Below are positions 23,718 to 34,175 of a DNA stretch of 64,000 nt, one piece after another. A program made the position numbers and the translations under genes. Each line of letters begins with the position of its first letter. The stretch's first letter is position 1. The DNA is taken from the NCBI GenBank assembly GCA_963585895.1, contig OY757911.1, positions 58,363,629 through 58,427,628 of the forward strand, in the 5' to 3' direction. The notes beneath the pieces were generated by a model that was not told where the DNA came from, did no database searches, and worked only from the letters and a program-made list of their open reading frames with translations. This DNA is from Sepioteuthis lessoniana. Its lineage: Eukaryota > Mollusca > Cephalopoda > Myopsida > Loliginidae.

Positions 23718-25417
23718 TTGGGTTGAGTTATTAATGATTTCTTTTTAAAAAATAAAAACAGGTTTTAGCTACACATTTCAAATTTCCAATTTTTTAAACG
23801 CAAGCAGAAATTACCTGATCAAAAACTGTCTTCATTGGTCATTCTTATTTCTGTGGTGAGAGAGTACACATCATAAGTGAATTTATGATTTCATGCCCAT
23901 AAACTGGAGGTGCCCGTGGTGTAATGGTTATCGTTGTAGGAAATGGACACGGCGACTCGAGTTCAAATCCTGGACGAGACTGATTGCATTTCACATACCT
24001 TGGGAAAGGTATGAATTCAATAATTCTCCCTCCAGCTATGGGTAAATAGTAGGGCAGACTGGGTTCTTCAGCCTTGGTGAGGCAACTAGTCTAGGAGAAG
24101 GAAAACTCTGAATTCAAACCTATTAAGGAGGTGCTCGTGGTGTAATGGTTATCGTCGTAGGAAATGGACACGGCGACTCGAGTTCAAATCCTGGACGAGA
24201 ATGATTGCATTTCACATAGCACTTATACCCTTGGAAAAGGTATGAATCCAATAATTCTCCCTCCAGCTATGGGTAAATAGTAGGGAAGGCTGGGTTCTTC
24301 AGCCTTGATGAGGCAACTAGTCTAGGAGAAGGAAAACTCTGAATTCAAACCTGTTAAACTCCGCTTAAAAATTGACCTTGTGCCATATCCTGCCCGAGCG
24401 GAGGGGTTGGTAAATAGGATAAACTGGAAAAACTAAAAGTGCATATTTAACATGTGATGTTGTTTGGAGTTTAAGAATAAAAAAAATGCAACAGAAACAG
24501 CTAAGAAGATTTTTAGCTCATGAGGAAGTTGCTATTACTGACCGCCAAAACTGAAACTGGTTTTCAAAGTTTTTTTTACAAGCGATACGTCATTGAGAAA
24601 TTAACCCACAACAGGGCACTCATCAGACTTCAATCAAAATGCTTTAATAGAATTAGTGGAAAGCAATCCATGCAAAATTATTCAAGAATTTGCTCTTGGT
24701 CCCAACGCAAGAAAAATATTGAAGATCGCATATCCATAGCGGCAAGTCTTATTTCAAGGCAAAGAAGAGACCCGTTTCTCAAGAATATTATTACAGGTGA
24801 CAAAAATGGCTCATTTATGACAATGTTCAACACAAAAGGCAATGGAATTACCCCCAAAACGGAATTTTATGGAAGAAAAGTTATGCTTTGTGTATGGTAG
24901 GATAATTGCGGTAATATTCATTTTGAGTTTTTAAACTCCTGTAAGATACCCAATTGAAGACATATTTGGAATGGCTGCAAAATGATCGTGGAAATCTGAG
25001 AAAATGCTCCGCTGTCGTCAATATGAAAAAGACTGAGCTTCTTCATGATAACAGAAAGCCTCATTCACGAACAATCACACTGGAAAAATATTTGAGTAAA
25101 AGTGGTCTGGTTTACCCCGTTCACCATATTCACCTGACCATTCACTAAGTAATTTTTATCATTTTCCCTTCTGTACAAAATGCTCTGAATGAGAAAAACC
25201 TCTCTCGAGAAGATCAGGTTAAATCGTTTGTGAAAATTTTCTTGAGCTCGAAATCAGCTGAATTTTACTTGCAAGGAATTAACAAGTTACCTGAAAAATA
25301 GCAAGAGCTAATTCAAAACTATGGCGACTATATTATTGACTGAAATTAATCTATTGTTTAATAATTCATGAATAAATCATATTTTACTAAAACGAGCATT
25401 ATTTATGACTCAACCAA
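23718..25417 (+). mobile_element. Mariner element relic interrupted by a SINE-B dimer
   Basis: The left end TTGGGTTGAGTTATTAATGA (23,718) and the complement of the right end ATTATTTATGACTCAACCAA (ending about 25,417) are matching mariner terminal inverted repeats, with TA before the left one. Subtracting the roughly 520-bp SINE insert leaves about 1.18 kb, the usual mariner length. The transposase on the plus strand has frameshifts and stops but is recognisable: DRISIAASLISRQRRDPFLK, IITGD (first catalytic Asp), GRKVMLCVW, LLHDNRKPHS (second catalytic Asp), EDQVKSFVKIFLSSKSAEFY, LQGINKLPEK and NYGDYIID. Catalytic motifs are partly decayed, so it is inactive. Confidence 0.9.
23909..24418 (+). 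repeat. Family B SINE head-to-tail dimer inserted in the mariner
   Basis: Unit 1 (23,909-24,125) has a tRNA-like head with A-box TGGTGTAATGG and B-box GAGTTCAAATCC but stops at CAAACCTATTA, about 75 bp short of the 3' end. Unit 2 (24,126-24,418) is full length and ends GAGGGGTTGGTAAATAGG. One 10-bp duplication, ATAAACTGGA, bounds the pair (23,899-23,908 and 24,419-24,428); none separates the units. The dimer therefore appears to have inserted as one event. Confidence 0.92.
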
Positions 25418-25487
25418 ATTCATACTTGTATTCCATTTCAGGTAAAAATTTGTCTTTTAAAGTTATAGGACTGAATAAAGAAAATTG

Positions 25488-26064
25488 GTTGGTTTGGTTT
25501 GTTGGGTTTTTTGGCATATCAACATTTGTAGGTTATTTAACGCCAAATCCATTTTTATGTAAATAATCTGTTCTTTTTAAAACAAATCAGTTTAGCATAA
25601 GTACAGTTTAATTGTCAAAAAAATTTATTTCAAACTGTTCAAGAAGTTATATGTAACAATTCAGTTGAGTGTAAATACAATTTTAATGTCGAAAAACAGT
25701 TCTATTTCAAATAATTCTGTTAAGCATAAGCACGCAGTTTAAATGTAAGTACGGTTTAATTGTCAAAAACATTTCTATTTTAAGCTATTCAGTTTACTCA
25801 AACAATTCAGTTGAGCATAAGAATACTTTTAGTTCTATTTAACCCATAGATAGGACCCTGTCAGGTACTACCACTCCGGGCCAGAGTGGACCTGGGAGCG
25901 ATGGTAATGAAGGGGTACTCCGCATTCCCCAAAGCTCCAGCATTGGTGGAACCTCACCATCAGATTGTTTAGTGTCATATCCAGGACAGTCGTTAGGGGG
26001 GGTCTTACCCCTCTGCAGAGAAGCAGTCGGTGTATTTTACAGCCCCAGCCGACTGGGCAAGAAG
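25488..26064 (-). repeat. Family A repeat, full length, with target-site duplication
   Basis: Tail GTTTGGTTTGTTGGGTTTTT and TTTTGGCATATCAACATTTG; about six body units (CATAAGTACAGTTTAATTGT and similar); a complete head ending AGCCGACTGGGCAA. An 11-bp duplication, AAAGAAAATTG, flanks it (25,477-25,487 and 26,065-26,075). Confidence 0.93.
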
Positions 26065-26317
26065 AAAGAAAATTGAATTGAATCGTAATGAAAAAAGAAG
26101 AAAATAAATCTAGATATATCAACATTAATTAACAACTTATATTTTTACACATTTTTGAGGGTCAAGATAAATAGCAGTAATTAGAAATTCGTATATGCAT
26201 ACATTTTGACAGGAACACATTTCCTGTTTATTTTCTTTAATTCTACTTATTTTCATAATCGATTGTAATGCGTCTCATCCCAATTTAACCTGATCCTCAG
26301 CCATATGATCGATAATA

Positions 26318-26395
26318 AAAGATCAATCAAAGAAACGTTCAGACTCTCAATTTGAAGATCAATCGAGAAACGTTCAGACTCTCAATTTGAAGATT
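26318..26395 (+). repeat. Local tandem duplication, ~36-bp unit
   Basis: AGAAACGTTCAGACTCTCAA and its flanks occur twice in a row with a small length difference. Confidence 0.9.
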
Positions 26396-27036
26396 TTTGA
26401 AAACGGTCCGTGAGTCAGTAAATGGCAGAGCGACAAAGAAGTAATTAAGTTTTGAGGCTGGCGAAACCATCTCCATCCATTGAAGGTGGGCCATAATCTG
26501 TCAAACAAGAGATCCTTTCTTCAATGGCACGAGAATATCACTAGATTCCTACCTCTTTCTGAGACCGGTCCAGAGCGAAATTGCAACATCAATAATAAAG
26601 CAAGTGGGATTTTTCTGTAACCGAATGTCTGACTTTTTCCTGGTGTTAATTCGTCATCTCTTCCGCGCATCTTTATCTCTGCCACTTTTCTTCAAGGCTC
26701 AACAATGCCACACTATAAGAGTGTCGAATCTCACTATCAAATATAAAATGGCAAATAAGTTATGCAGATGTGATATCGGCTTTTCTATCAACAATTGATA
26801 TCCAAGTGTCTGTTGAGTTTTATTTCCTCACGCCCTACTGCCATTACATGAAATATAAACACAGTTTTTGTCGCTTTGAAAACCTAGAGTGTTCTGGCCC
26901 TATTAATAGTTAATATTTTAAATGTTGATTTTTACCGTCTTTTGGCGTAACACACCGTTCTTACATTCACCTAGTTCTCTGCTCTACAATGTAAGCGTAG
27001 TGAAAATCTTTATATTCAAGATGATATATTGTTTGT

Positions 27037-27750
27037 GCGAGTCTATAAATAGATGCATCTGTACTGACTGTAAAAACATAAATGCTTCTGCATTAAGGTT
27101 ACGAACACAGATGCACTTGTAGTGACGTTACAATCACAGATGCACCTCTGCTGGCGTTACACATATAATTGCTCCATTAATGACGTTACAAACGTAGATG
27201 CACCTACAGTGACGTTACAAACGTAGCTGCATTTGTACAAACGTTACAAATATACATACATCTGTTCTGGCATTGCAAACATAGTTTCCTCTGTACTGAT
27301 GTTACAAACATTGATGCTTCTTTACTGGTCAATATATATTAAACTAAAAATATATTTTCTTTGTATTTTCATTCCCCTCATTCGGGTTCTATTTCTTATC
27401 CTAATCAGAATGAAATCGGTATGATTTTAAAAGAACTAATCTCAGTTTATCTCTGTTAACGAGTAAAATTCCTTTATTTAACTATTATATAAACTGTAAT
27501 TAAATTAAACTCAACTTGTTATATCAAATTTTAATCATTTGAATGGTTTTAACATCATGCCAACCAGTTTAATTTTATTTTATGCATTTGTACTGAATTT
27601 AAAAACATGGTACATCTATGTTTGTAACGTCCTTATAGATGCATCTATATTTGTAATATCAACACAGGTTTCTCTATGTTTGTAACGTTATTACAGGCGC
27701 ATATATGTTTGTAACATCAGAAATAGTGGATCTATGTTTATAACGTTATC
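27037..27750. repeat. Fold-back pair of 29-bp minisatellite arrays
   Basis: The left array (27,037-27,326) has ten diverged units at an exact 29-bp period: unit starts at 27,037, 27,066, 27,095, 27,124, 27,153, 27,182, 27,211, 27,240, 27,269 and 27,298, with core GACGTTACAAACGTAGATGC. The right array (about 27,605-27,750) has five units of the reverse complement (GTTTGTAACGT at 27,624, 27,653, 27,682, 27,711 and 27,740), also 29 bp apart. The transcript of this intron could fold here. Fold-back transposons have this architecture. Confidence 0.88.
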
Positions 27751-27825
27751 ACATTCTTGTGAATTGTACATTCATATTTACATTTTTTTCTGTAGATGTT
27801 GCTTCGGAGTTTTATTTTTTATTTT

Positions 27826-28086
27826 TGGCACAAAGTCCTATTGAATGCAAATGATTTTTAAACATCAGTTCACCCCAATAGAGAGAACCTACCAGATACT
27901 ACCACTCTGTGTACATGATAGAAAGGACAATGAATGCAAAGTCCACACTCCATAAATCTTCAGAACAAGAGCCTCACCACCAAGTTGAGTTTAGCATCGT
28001 ACCCACGATACTCCCGTCTTTGAGAGGTTCTTACCCCTTTGCAGGAGATTCAGTCAGTATATTCTTACCCTCACTGACAAAGAAAA
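27826..28086 (-). repeat. Family A repeat, old degenerate copy
   Basis: Recognisable but diverged head blocks (TACCACTCTGTGTAC, CTCACCACCAAGTTGAGTTT, CCCTTTGCAGGAGATTCAGT). It ends about 75 bp from the donor of transporter exon 3. Confidence 0.7.
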
Positions 28087-28160
28087 CAGAATAACGCGAC
28101 AAAAACTACATTTTCGATGAGTTACAATACAAAAGAAAACGTTAAAAATGTTATTCTTAC

Positions 28161-28242
28161 CGTATCGACTACAATTAATATATTGTAAGGCAGAGCTGAA
28201 CACATCCCCAATATAACCATCATTGACCAAACACAGCGCCAT
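28161..28242 (-). CDS. ENT/SLC29-like transporter, exon 3 (TM1)
   Basis: The acceptor TTTTTCAG and donor GATACG/gtaaga bound 82 bp. In the frame set by exon 2 it reads WRCVWSMMVILGMCSALPYN then ILIVVDT. This is ENT transmembrane helix 1: in the family a ...LLGxGxLLPWN or LPYN stretch forms the start of the substrate pathway. Tyr in place of Trp in LP(W/Y)N is what human ENT4/PMAT has, so this could be an ENT4-like branch, but half a protein is not enough to decide. The longest open frame through the exon is a different one and has no family resemblance. A degenerate family A repeat ends about 75 bp beyond the donor. Confidence 0.93.
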
Positions 28243-28317
28243 CTGAAAAATATTACGAAAGAAAAAACAAAATAAAAGTAACTCGATACCAAATTATAAA
28301 TTTCAACCTGGACACAT

Positions 28318-29600
28318 CTTAATTATGTGATAATCTAATCCAATTTTAAATATGATATGGGCCTTGAGAATTATTTTTCATGAAGTTGAACTTTCATTTA
28401 TGAAAGTTCAGTCAAGGTAATATGAGTCGGTGCTGAAACTTTCTTGGCTTAATCAAAATAAGAATTACCATTTTATTTTTATTTTTATTGATGTTAGTAA
28501 ATGTCTATTTTGTTTTGTTTTTGAGGGGGTGGTTCTATTTTTTTTTTTTTTTTTTTTTTTTTTGGTGTTTGAGGGATTTTGGGGGGTGGGTTATACGATA
28601 ATCAAGAAGGGAATGTCCATTTTACTTTAATTGATTTTTGTTTATGTTTTGTTTCTTTTGTTTCGTTTTTTCAAATTTTATTTTAGTGTTTGAGGGCTCT
28701 TATTTGGAGGTTATAAGTTTATCAAGAAGGGAATGTCCATTTCAATTTAATTTTAATTGATTTTTGTGTACGCTTCTTTCGTTTTTTGTTGCTTTTTTAT
28801 GTTCGTTTTTTTCTTTTGGCTTTTGTTCTTTTTTTTACTTTGTTGTGCGAGGTGTCTATTTTGAGTGATCAAATCTTAATCCAGAAGGGAATTTCCATTT
28901 TATTTGAATTTTTATTGATTATGTGATAATGCAATCCAATCTTATGTAATTAGATATTAGGCCCTAAGATTACATTTCATAAAGTTGAAAATTTATTTAT
29001 GAAAGATCAGGAAGGGTAATATGAGCCAGTGCCGAAAAGTTCTTGGCCTAATTAAAATAGGAATTACCATTTTATTTTAAGTTTCATTGCTTTTTGTTTA
29101 TGTTAGTTCTTTTATTTCATTTTAGTGTTTGCGGAGTCTTTGGGTGGAGTTATAAGTTAGTCAAGAAGAGAATTAGTTAAAGAATTTCCATTTTTTTTAA
29201 GTATTCATTGATTTTTATTTTGTTCGGGATGTTTGGATGGATTTGGGGAGCAGAAGAATTCTGTTAGGGTGGTCTTTTTCTTTTAATTGTTTTTTGTTAT
29301 TGTTGTTGTTGTTAGTTTTTCTCTTTGTTTTGTTCTTTTTTGTTTTTGTTTTTGTTTTTTGTTTTTTTTGTTTTTGGGGGTTTTTTTTTAAAGCTTAAAG
29401 AAACTTGAGAAATTGATGAGAGTTTAATGGCCGAACCAAGAAGAAAATTGCAATTTTATTTAAATTTTCCCTGATTTTTTGGGAGGAGTAGGCGTATTTG
29501 ATTTTGAAAGGTTAAAGAATCTTAGGAAAAATTTGCTATATTTTACTTTCGTGTTTTGAAGGAACATCACCTTTTGGGGGTTATGTAATGCTTAATATAT
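28318..29600. repeat. T/G-rich tract built from degenerate repeats
   Basis: The plus strand is mostly T and G with little C. AATCAAGAAGGGAATGTCCA-like cores recur near 28,600, 28,720, 28,875, 29,160 and 29,430. A longer block, 28,318-28,500, is repeated at about 28,916-29,095 (TTATGTGATAATCTAATCCA, then GGTAATATGAGTCGGTGC and TAAGAATTACCATTTTATTT). A short perfect hairpin, GAACTTTCAT/ATGAAAGTTC, lies at about 28,388-28,409. The whole tract is inside the intron between exons 2 and 3. Confidence 0.75.
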
Positions 29601-29765
29601 CATTTAAAAATAATAGCAATCGTTGTATTTAACTCATAGTTGGCTGGGTTAAAGATTTTCACAGAATATTAATCCGAAAGTGAACGTAGTAGCGCAAATG
29701 GAGTTTGAACTCTTTTACTACGACGTTGCAGTCCTATACGTTAGCCATTCCACCGTGGGTATTTT
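29572..29765 (-). repeat. Family C tRNA-headed SINE
   Basis: Minus strand: a head with B-box GAGTTCAAACTCC, CACTTTCGGATTAATATTC and a diverged tail. Confidence 0.78.
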
Positions 29766-30174
29766 CCACAAAAGATGTGTTATGTGTGTTGATCAATAAG
29801 ATGAATATCTTACAAAAGCACATAATGTCCATGGTGCTATGTGATTCTTTTCTTATTTGGGTCGATAATTTTTTAGCACCCCTCATATAATGATATTGAT
29901 TGAGCGTAAAAATTACGAGGCAAATGAAAATATAATCCGCCCTGTTGCATTTATTCAGACAGGCATAAATAACAAGTATTAAATTATGGTGATTAATTTT
30001 TATATTTCGTTCATAAATCTATTATAAATTTTTAAAAATGTATTTATTATCAATAATAACAGGTAAAACCGGGCAGATTTTATTTAGCATAGCTTGATAC
30101 AATAGCAGATCGAGAGACTCTCAGTGAGAATCAAATTCACTAACAATGGTCTTTTCACCTTGTTGGCTTACGAT

Positions 30175-30350
30175 AGGATGTTTCTATGGTTTAGGAGTTA
30201 GCGTAGTATTTCGTTCACTTTCGGATTATTACTCTTGGCAAAGGTATTAATCTTTTAATCTCCTAAGCTATGTTTTAAATAGTACAACTACTGTTTTTCT
30301 ACAAGGATGACTTTGGCATTACATAACCTTACCAAGTTTAATAAGTTATT
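30175..30350 (+). repeat. Family C tRNA-headed SINE with internal deletion
   Basis: TCTATGGTTTAGGAGTTAGC leads almost directly to GTTCACTTTCGGATTATTAC, so the B-box segment has been deleted. The tail is TTTGGCATTACATAACC. Confidence 0.8.
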
Positions 30351-30711
30351 AAAACAAATGAATCAAACTATGCTGGTTTGTTATAATACCATGAGAGGTT
30401 CTCGAGGAAGGTAAGGCAGTAGAGATTGCAATGCAGTAAGAACTTTAAACAACTTGGTTTCGAATATGTAAACCAGAAGTTATCATGAAAAATGAAGATA
30501 TAGTTGACCCTGGAATTTTGATATCTAGTTATACTTCTCAAGAAGACTAAATCTAATAGTTTTAATCAAGAAGAGAAGAAATTGTCTGATCATAGATGTG
30601 GTCTTGCTAGCGAACCACAAGAGAAAGACAATGAAATGTAATCGTTTTCTCTCCTTGAAAATATCTAAAAATTGAACTGAAATAAAATTGGTTTAACTGA
30701 AAAGTTCTTAC

Positions 30712-30847
30712 CTATCTCTGGGCGAATCCGAAGGAAATGTACCAGTTGATTCCATTGGAAATTCTTCTAAATGTCCTTCAGCATTTTTTTGTTCTTTTAG
30801 AAAAGATTCTCCATCTTGTTCTGTCTGTTTGCCTTTAGATATATCCG
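30712..30847 (-). CDS. ENT/SLC29-like transporter, exon 2 (end of N-terminal tail)
   Basis: The acceptor TTTTTCTCAG precedes CGGATATATC and the donor is GATAG/gtaaga. The 136-bp exon carries 44 whole codons beginning DISKGKQTEQDGESF and ending TGTFPSDSPRD, then two bases (AG) that complete Arg with the A of exon 3. It is acidic, with no membrane segment. The closing P-R-D-R-W leads into TM1, the same layout as the P-x-D-R/K-Y/W motif just before TM1 in ENT proteins. The phase (two bases in, two out) fits both neighbours exactly, which is the best support. It lies 15.4 kb from exon 1 and 2.5 kb from exon 3. Confidence 0.85.
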
Positions 30848-31165
30848 CTGAGAAAAATGAATAGTTATTTAAAGAATCATAAAAGCAACTGGTTCCTCGT
30901 TAATCAAATTTGATTCTAAAAATGAAGTTTAGTTTTCTGTCATTGCCTACAATATTAATGTTCCGAACAAACATTCGGAGGTGACATAAGTGGTGACGAT
31001 AGTAATGAGGAAAATGTCGCTCATCGGAGACAGTCAACTTCGTGACAACGAGGCTTTTGTACCATTTGTACAATAATAAAGTCTGAAACAGCTAAAGGAA
31101 ATTATTTACTAAGAAAGTAAAGTCGACTGGTTTTCATTTCCATTAAATACATACATTTCTTAGCT

Positions 31166-31572
31166 CCCCTTGTCGGTTTGGACTGCAGAATACACTAACT
31201 GTATCTCTGCAGAGGGGAAGGATTCGATCAACGACTGGCCCAATCGGCTGGGGCTACAGAATACACTGATAGTATCTCTGCAGAGTAGTAAAACAATCCA
31301 ACGAGTGTCCTAGATATGACACTAAACTATCTGATGGTGAGGCTTCCGTAACGTTGAAGCTTTGGGGAATGCTATCACTCCCAGGTGCACTCTGGCCTGG
31401 AGTGGTAGCACCAGATAGGATCCAATATATGGGTCAAATAGTACTTTTTGACATTTAAAGTTTACTTACGCTACACTTAATTGTTTGAAATAGAAACGTT
31501 TATATGTATAAAAATGGATTTGGCTTTAAATAATCTAAAATGGTTGATATGGCATAAAACCAAACCAAACCA
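31166..31572 (+). repeat. Family A dimer: truncated head plus full unit, one target-site duplication
   Basis: A head of only about 70 bp (CCCCTTGTCGGTTTGGACTG to GATCAACGAC) joins a second, complete head at about 31,237 (GGCCCAATCGGCTGGGGCTA). Unit 2 runs through one body unit to the tail GGCTTTAAATAATC...GGCATAAAACCAAACC. The pair is bounded by ACATTTCTTAGCT (31,153-31,165) and ACATTCCTTAGCT (31,573-31,585), one 13-bp duplication with one mismatch. Confidence 0.9.
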
Positions 31573-31816
31573 ACATTCCTTAGCTTCTTTATTGTTTAGT
31601 TTCTTCGTTCCTTTTTGTTACAATCCGTAAATGTGGTAGAATTCTAAAGATTTGTCTTATGGATTTGTAACATTAGAAATTTTTGATGCCTCTTCACAAG
31701 ATATTGTAGAGCTATTTGAAGCTCTATGGCAAGGTTTAGCTATTTTTTCAGCATTTTGCCTTCCCTTACTTTCATTCTGTGGTCTGCTGCCACAATAAAA
31801 TCCACTAAATAACAAT

Positions 31817-31891
31817 TTCTTCTTCTTCTTCTTCTTCTTCTTCTTCTTCTTCTTCTTCTTCTTCTTCTTCTTCTTCTTCTTCTTCTTCTTC
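31817..31891 (+). repeat. (TTC)n microsatellite at a LINE 3' end
   Basis: About 25 TTC units lie at the 3' side of the minus-strand LINE, so it may be that element's tail. The Lys-rich open frame on the minus strand is an artefact. Confidence 0.95.
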
Positions 31892-31904
31892 ATTTTAATT
31901 CCTT

Positions 31905-34175
31905 GAGAGTTTTCCCGCCATCATCAGCTGGTGGTCTTTCACTAGAGTTTGAGTGACAGCAAGTCTCCTCAAGTCACCATGACTCTTCTCATTATTCTGG
32001 CCGATCTCAAAAGTGTTGTCGTTTGGATAGTCTCCACTCGTGTTCTTATTACCAGTTCTTCCAGTCCTTTAACCAATTCTTTAGTGACTTTACCGAGCGC
32101 ACCGATTACAGTTTGTACCACCGTCACTTTTATGTTTTCAATTCCAAAGCAAGGTCCTGGTACTTATCTCTCTTTTCGCCTTCCTTCAATTTTACTCTGG
32201 TCTTCCGGGACGGTAGAGTATACAAATCGGCAAGTTCGACTTTTTTTTTTTTGCTTTTTTACTATCACTAGATCTGGTCGAATGGCTGAAATTAGGTGGT
32301 CCGTTTGTATATTAAAATCCCAGGAAATTATGTACGATCGGTTCTCCACGACGGATATCGGGTTTTGCATATGCAACTTGTTCGCATTGTGAAATTTAAA
32401 TTTCTTGCACAATTCCCATTGGATCACCTTCCCCATCCAGTCATGTCTTCTCTTATACTCTCTTTGCTCTAATTTGCTGTATTTGCTTGTTATGTGATTG
32501 ATCGTTTCATTTCTATCACTACATAATTTACATTTGCTATTTTATTGGGTCTTATCTATTCTTGATTTGATATTGAGTTTTATTTTATAACCGATTTTTG
32601 CTGTCTGGTTATTTCTATTCTGTTGATGGTTGTGTTGTTTGTATTGTTTCTGATGACTATAATCAGTTTTCGTCTGTGCTTGTTTATGCAACCATTGAGT
32701 CGTTGTATCTATGCATCAACACAATCTCGAATGCTGGCAAGTTCTCTTACTGCTTATTTTCTGGACACGCAGACTATCTGCGTCGACGCTGTTATTAAGG
32801 CTAAATGCAGCGTCATGAGTTTTCATGTTCTTTGGTCAAATTTTGAAGTTCTTCTCTCGTACACTTTAAGAATGGTGCCGAGTATCTAACGAGGGGGATA
32901 GCCCAGGTATTCATTGCTTTGATACGATTTCTGTTATATTGTTTGGTTTCGTGTAGTTTTCTCGATCTACAGAGGTATTCTTTTTTAATTTTTTCTTTCA
33001 TCTCCTTATGTCTGATGGTATCTGCTCCCAATATTCCTAAGTATTTGTAAGTTTCCTTTTCTCCTAATGTTCTGATTTTTTCTTGATTTGGTAGTTCTAT
33101 TCCTTCCATCATTTGTCGTTTTCTACTCTTCCTTATTAACATGGCACATTTTTCCATGCCAATCGTCATCCCTGTCTTGACTGTATATCCTAACTGCCTG
33201 TTAGGGTTTCTAATTCTTTTTTATTTTTCGCAAACAATTTGATATCTTCCATGTCGATTAGACGTTTGATTTTTTTCCTGCGATTTATGAAGTTTTTATC
33301 CGCCTGTGCATTTTCTAAGTATGTAATTGTGTGGCATCATCGCTATTACAAATAGTAATGGTGATAGCACATCTCCCTGGATTTTCACCCAGTTAGGCTT
33401 TTTCCTCCTACTGTCTTTTCGACTCTCCGTTTTTGCATGGTATTTTTTCATAAACTTTATGATTTCGCCAGATACTTTATTCATTTTTACACGGTCTATT
33501 ATCTAGCTTTGCGGGACCAAATCATATGCTTTTTTTTTTGTTTATCCTAACCATAGCTTGGTTTTTCTGTCTTGTTTTGTTGTCCTTGAGAAAGTGTTAA
33601 TCAATGTATAGTAACTCTCCTGTATCTTTAGTTCACTTGCGGTGTCCTTTCTACTCCTTGGGGAACAGTGCACGGCTCATTAGCGAATCATAAATCGATT
33701 CGCAAATTTGTGCCGTTAGTATTTCCACATCATCGATAGGCACGTTATGAGTCAGTAGTTGTTAGGGTTGTTCCTCTTTGGAGTTCTTTTTGGATCAGGG
33801 AGGTTATATCTGTTTCTTTTAGGCATCTGTTAATTGGGACAGATGGAAGTGATTTTTTTAATCCAGTATCTATGAATGCCATCAAGGCCTAGCGTTTTAC
33901 AGTTTGATACTTTTTTGAGTGTTGCTCTGATTGAAAAGAGGTGTATTTTCGCCTTCGGTGCTTCTTCGAGTCTTTCTATTTTCCTATATTGCTTATCAAA
34001 TCGGCTTTTTCTATTATGATCCTTTTGTTCCCATATTTTGCTCCAAAATTGTTGTGTTTCCTTATCATCCGGTTGTTGGTAAGTATTGGTGCATTCACCC
34101 ACAATTTCCAGGTAGAGTTTTTTTTCGTTTTTTTTTTTTGGAATGTCCTATTTTGTCTGTATAATTTCATTCAGT
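31905..34175 (-). mobile_element. R2/R4-like LINE, longest copy: reverse transcriptase to endonuclease, degenerate
   Basis: Minus strand, 5' to 3': TYQQPDDKETQQFWSKIWEQ and KTLGLDGIHRYWIKK (N-terminal side of RT, 34,102-33,830); motif A, KKAYD with VPQS (about 33,560-33,500); motif B, IQGDVLSPLLFVIAMMP (33,420-33,340); then ETYKYLGILGADTIRHKEMK and NTWAIPLVRYSAPFLK (33,100-32,870); a cysteine/histidine knuckle; and the restriction-like endonuclease segment WDFNIQTDHLIS...RPDLVIV (32,330-32,260) with the 3' end near 31,930. This domain order (RT, knuckle, PD-(D/E)XK-type endonuclease at the C-terminus) marks LINEs of the R2/R4/NeSL type rather than AP-endonuclease LINEs. Many frameshifts and stops; dead. 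The family name is inferred from domain order, not from a database match. Confidence 0.8.

Noticed and set aside
23906-24420. Possible tRNA genes (A-box and B-box present)
   Set aside because: The tRNA-like heads are parts of multi-copy SINEs, lack a complete cloverleaf and 3' end, and continue into SINE bodies.
27037-27326. 29-bp periodic array resembling a CRISPR
   Set aside because: Units are contiguous and diverged with no unique spacers, and the DNA is clearly animal; it is a minisatellite.
28054-28242. Minus-strand 62-codon frame starting MALCLVNDGY over exon 3
   Set aside because: It is an out-of-frame reading; the frame that joins exons 2 and 4 gives the ENT TM1 signature.
31657-31893. 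Open frame with a 25-residue Lys run
   Set aside because: It is the complement of (TTC)n and has no coding support outside the array.
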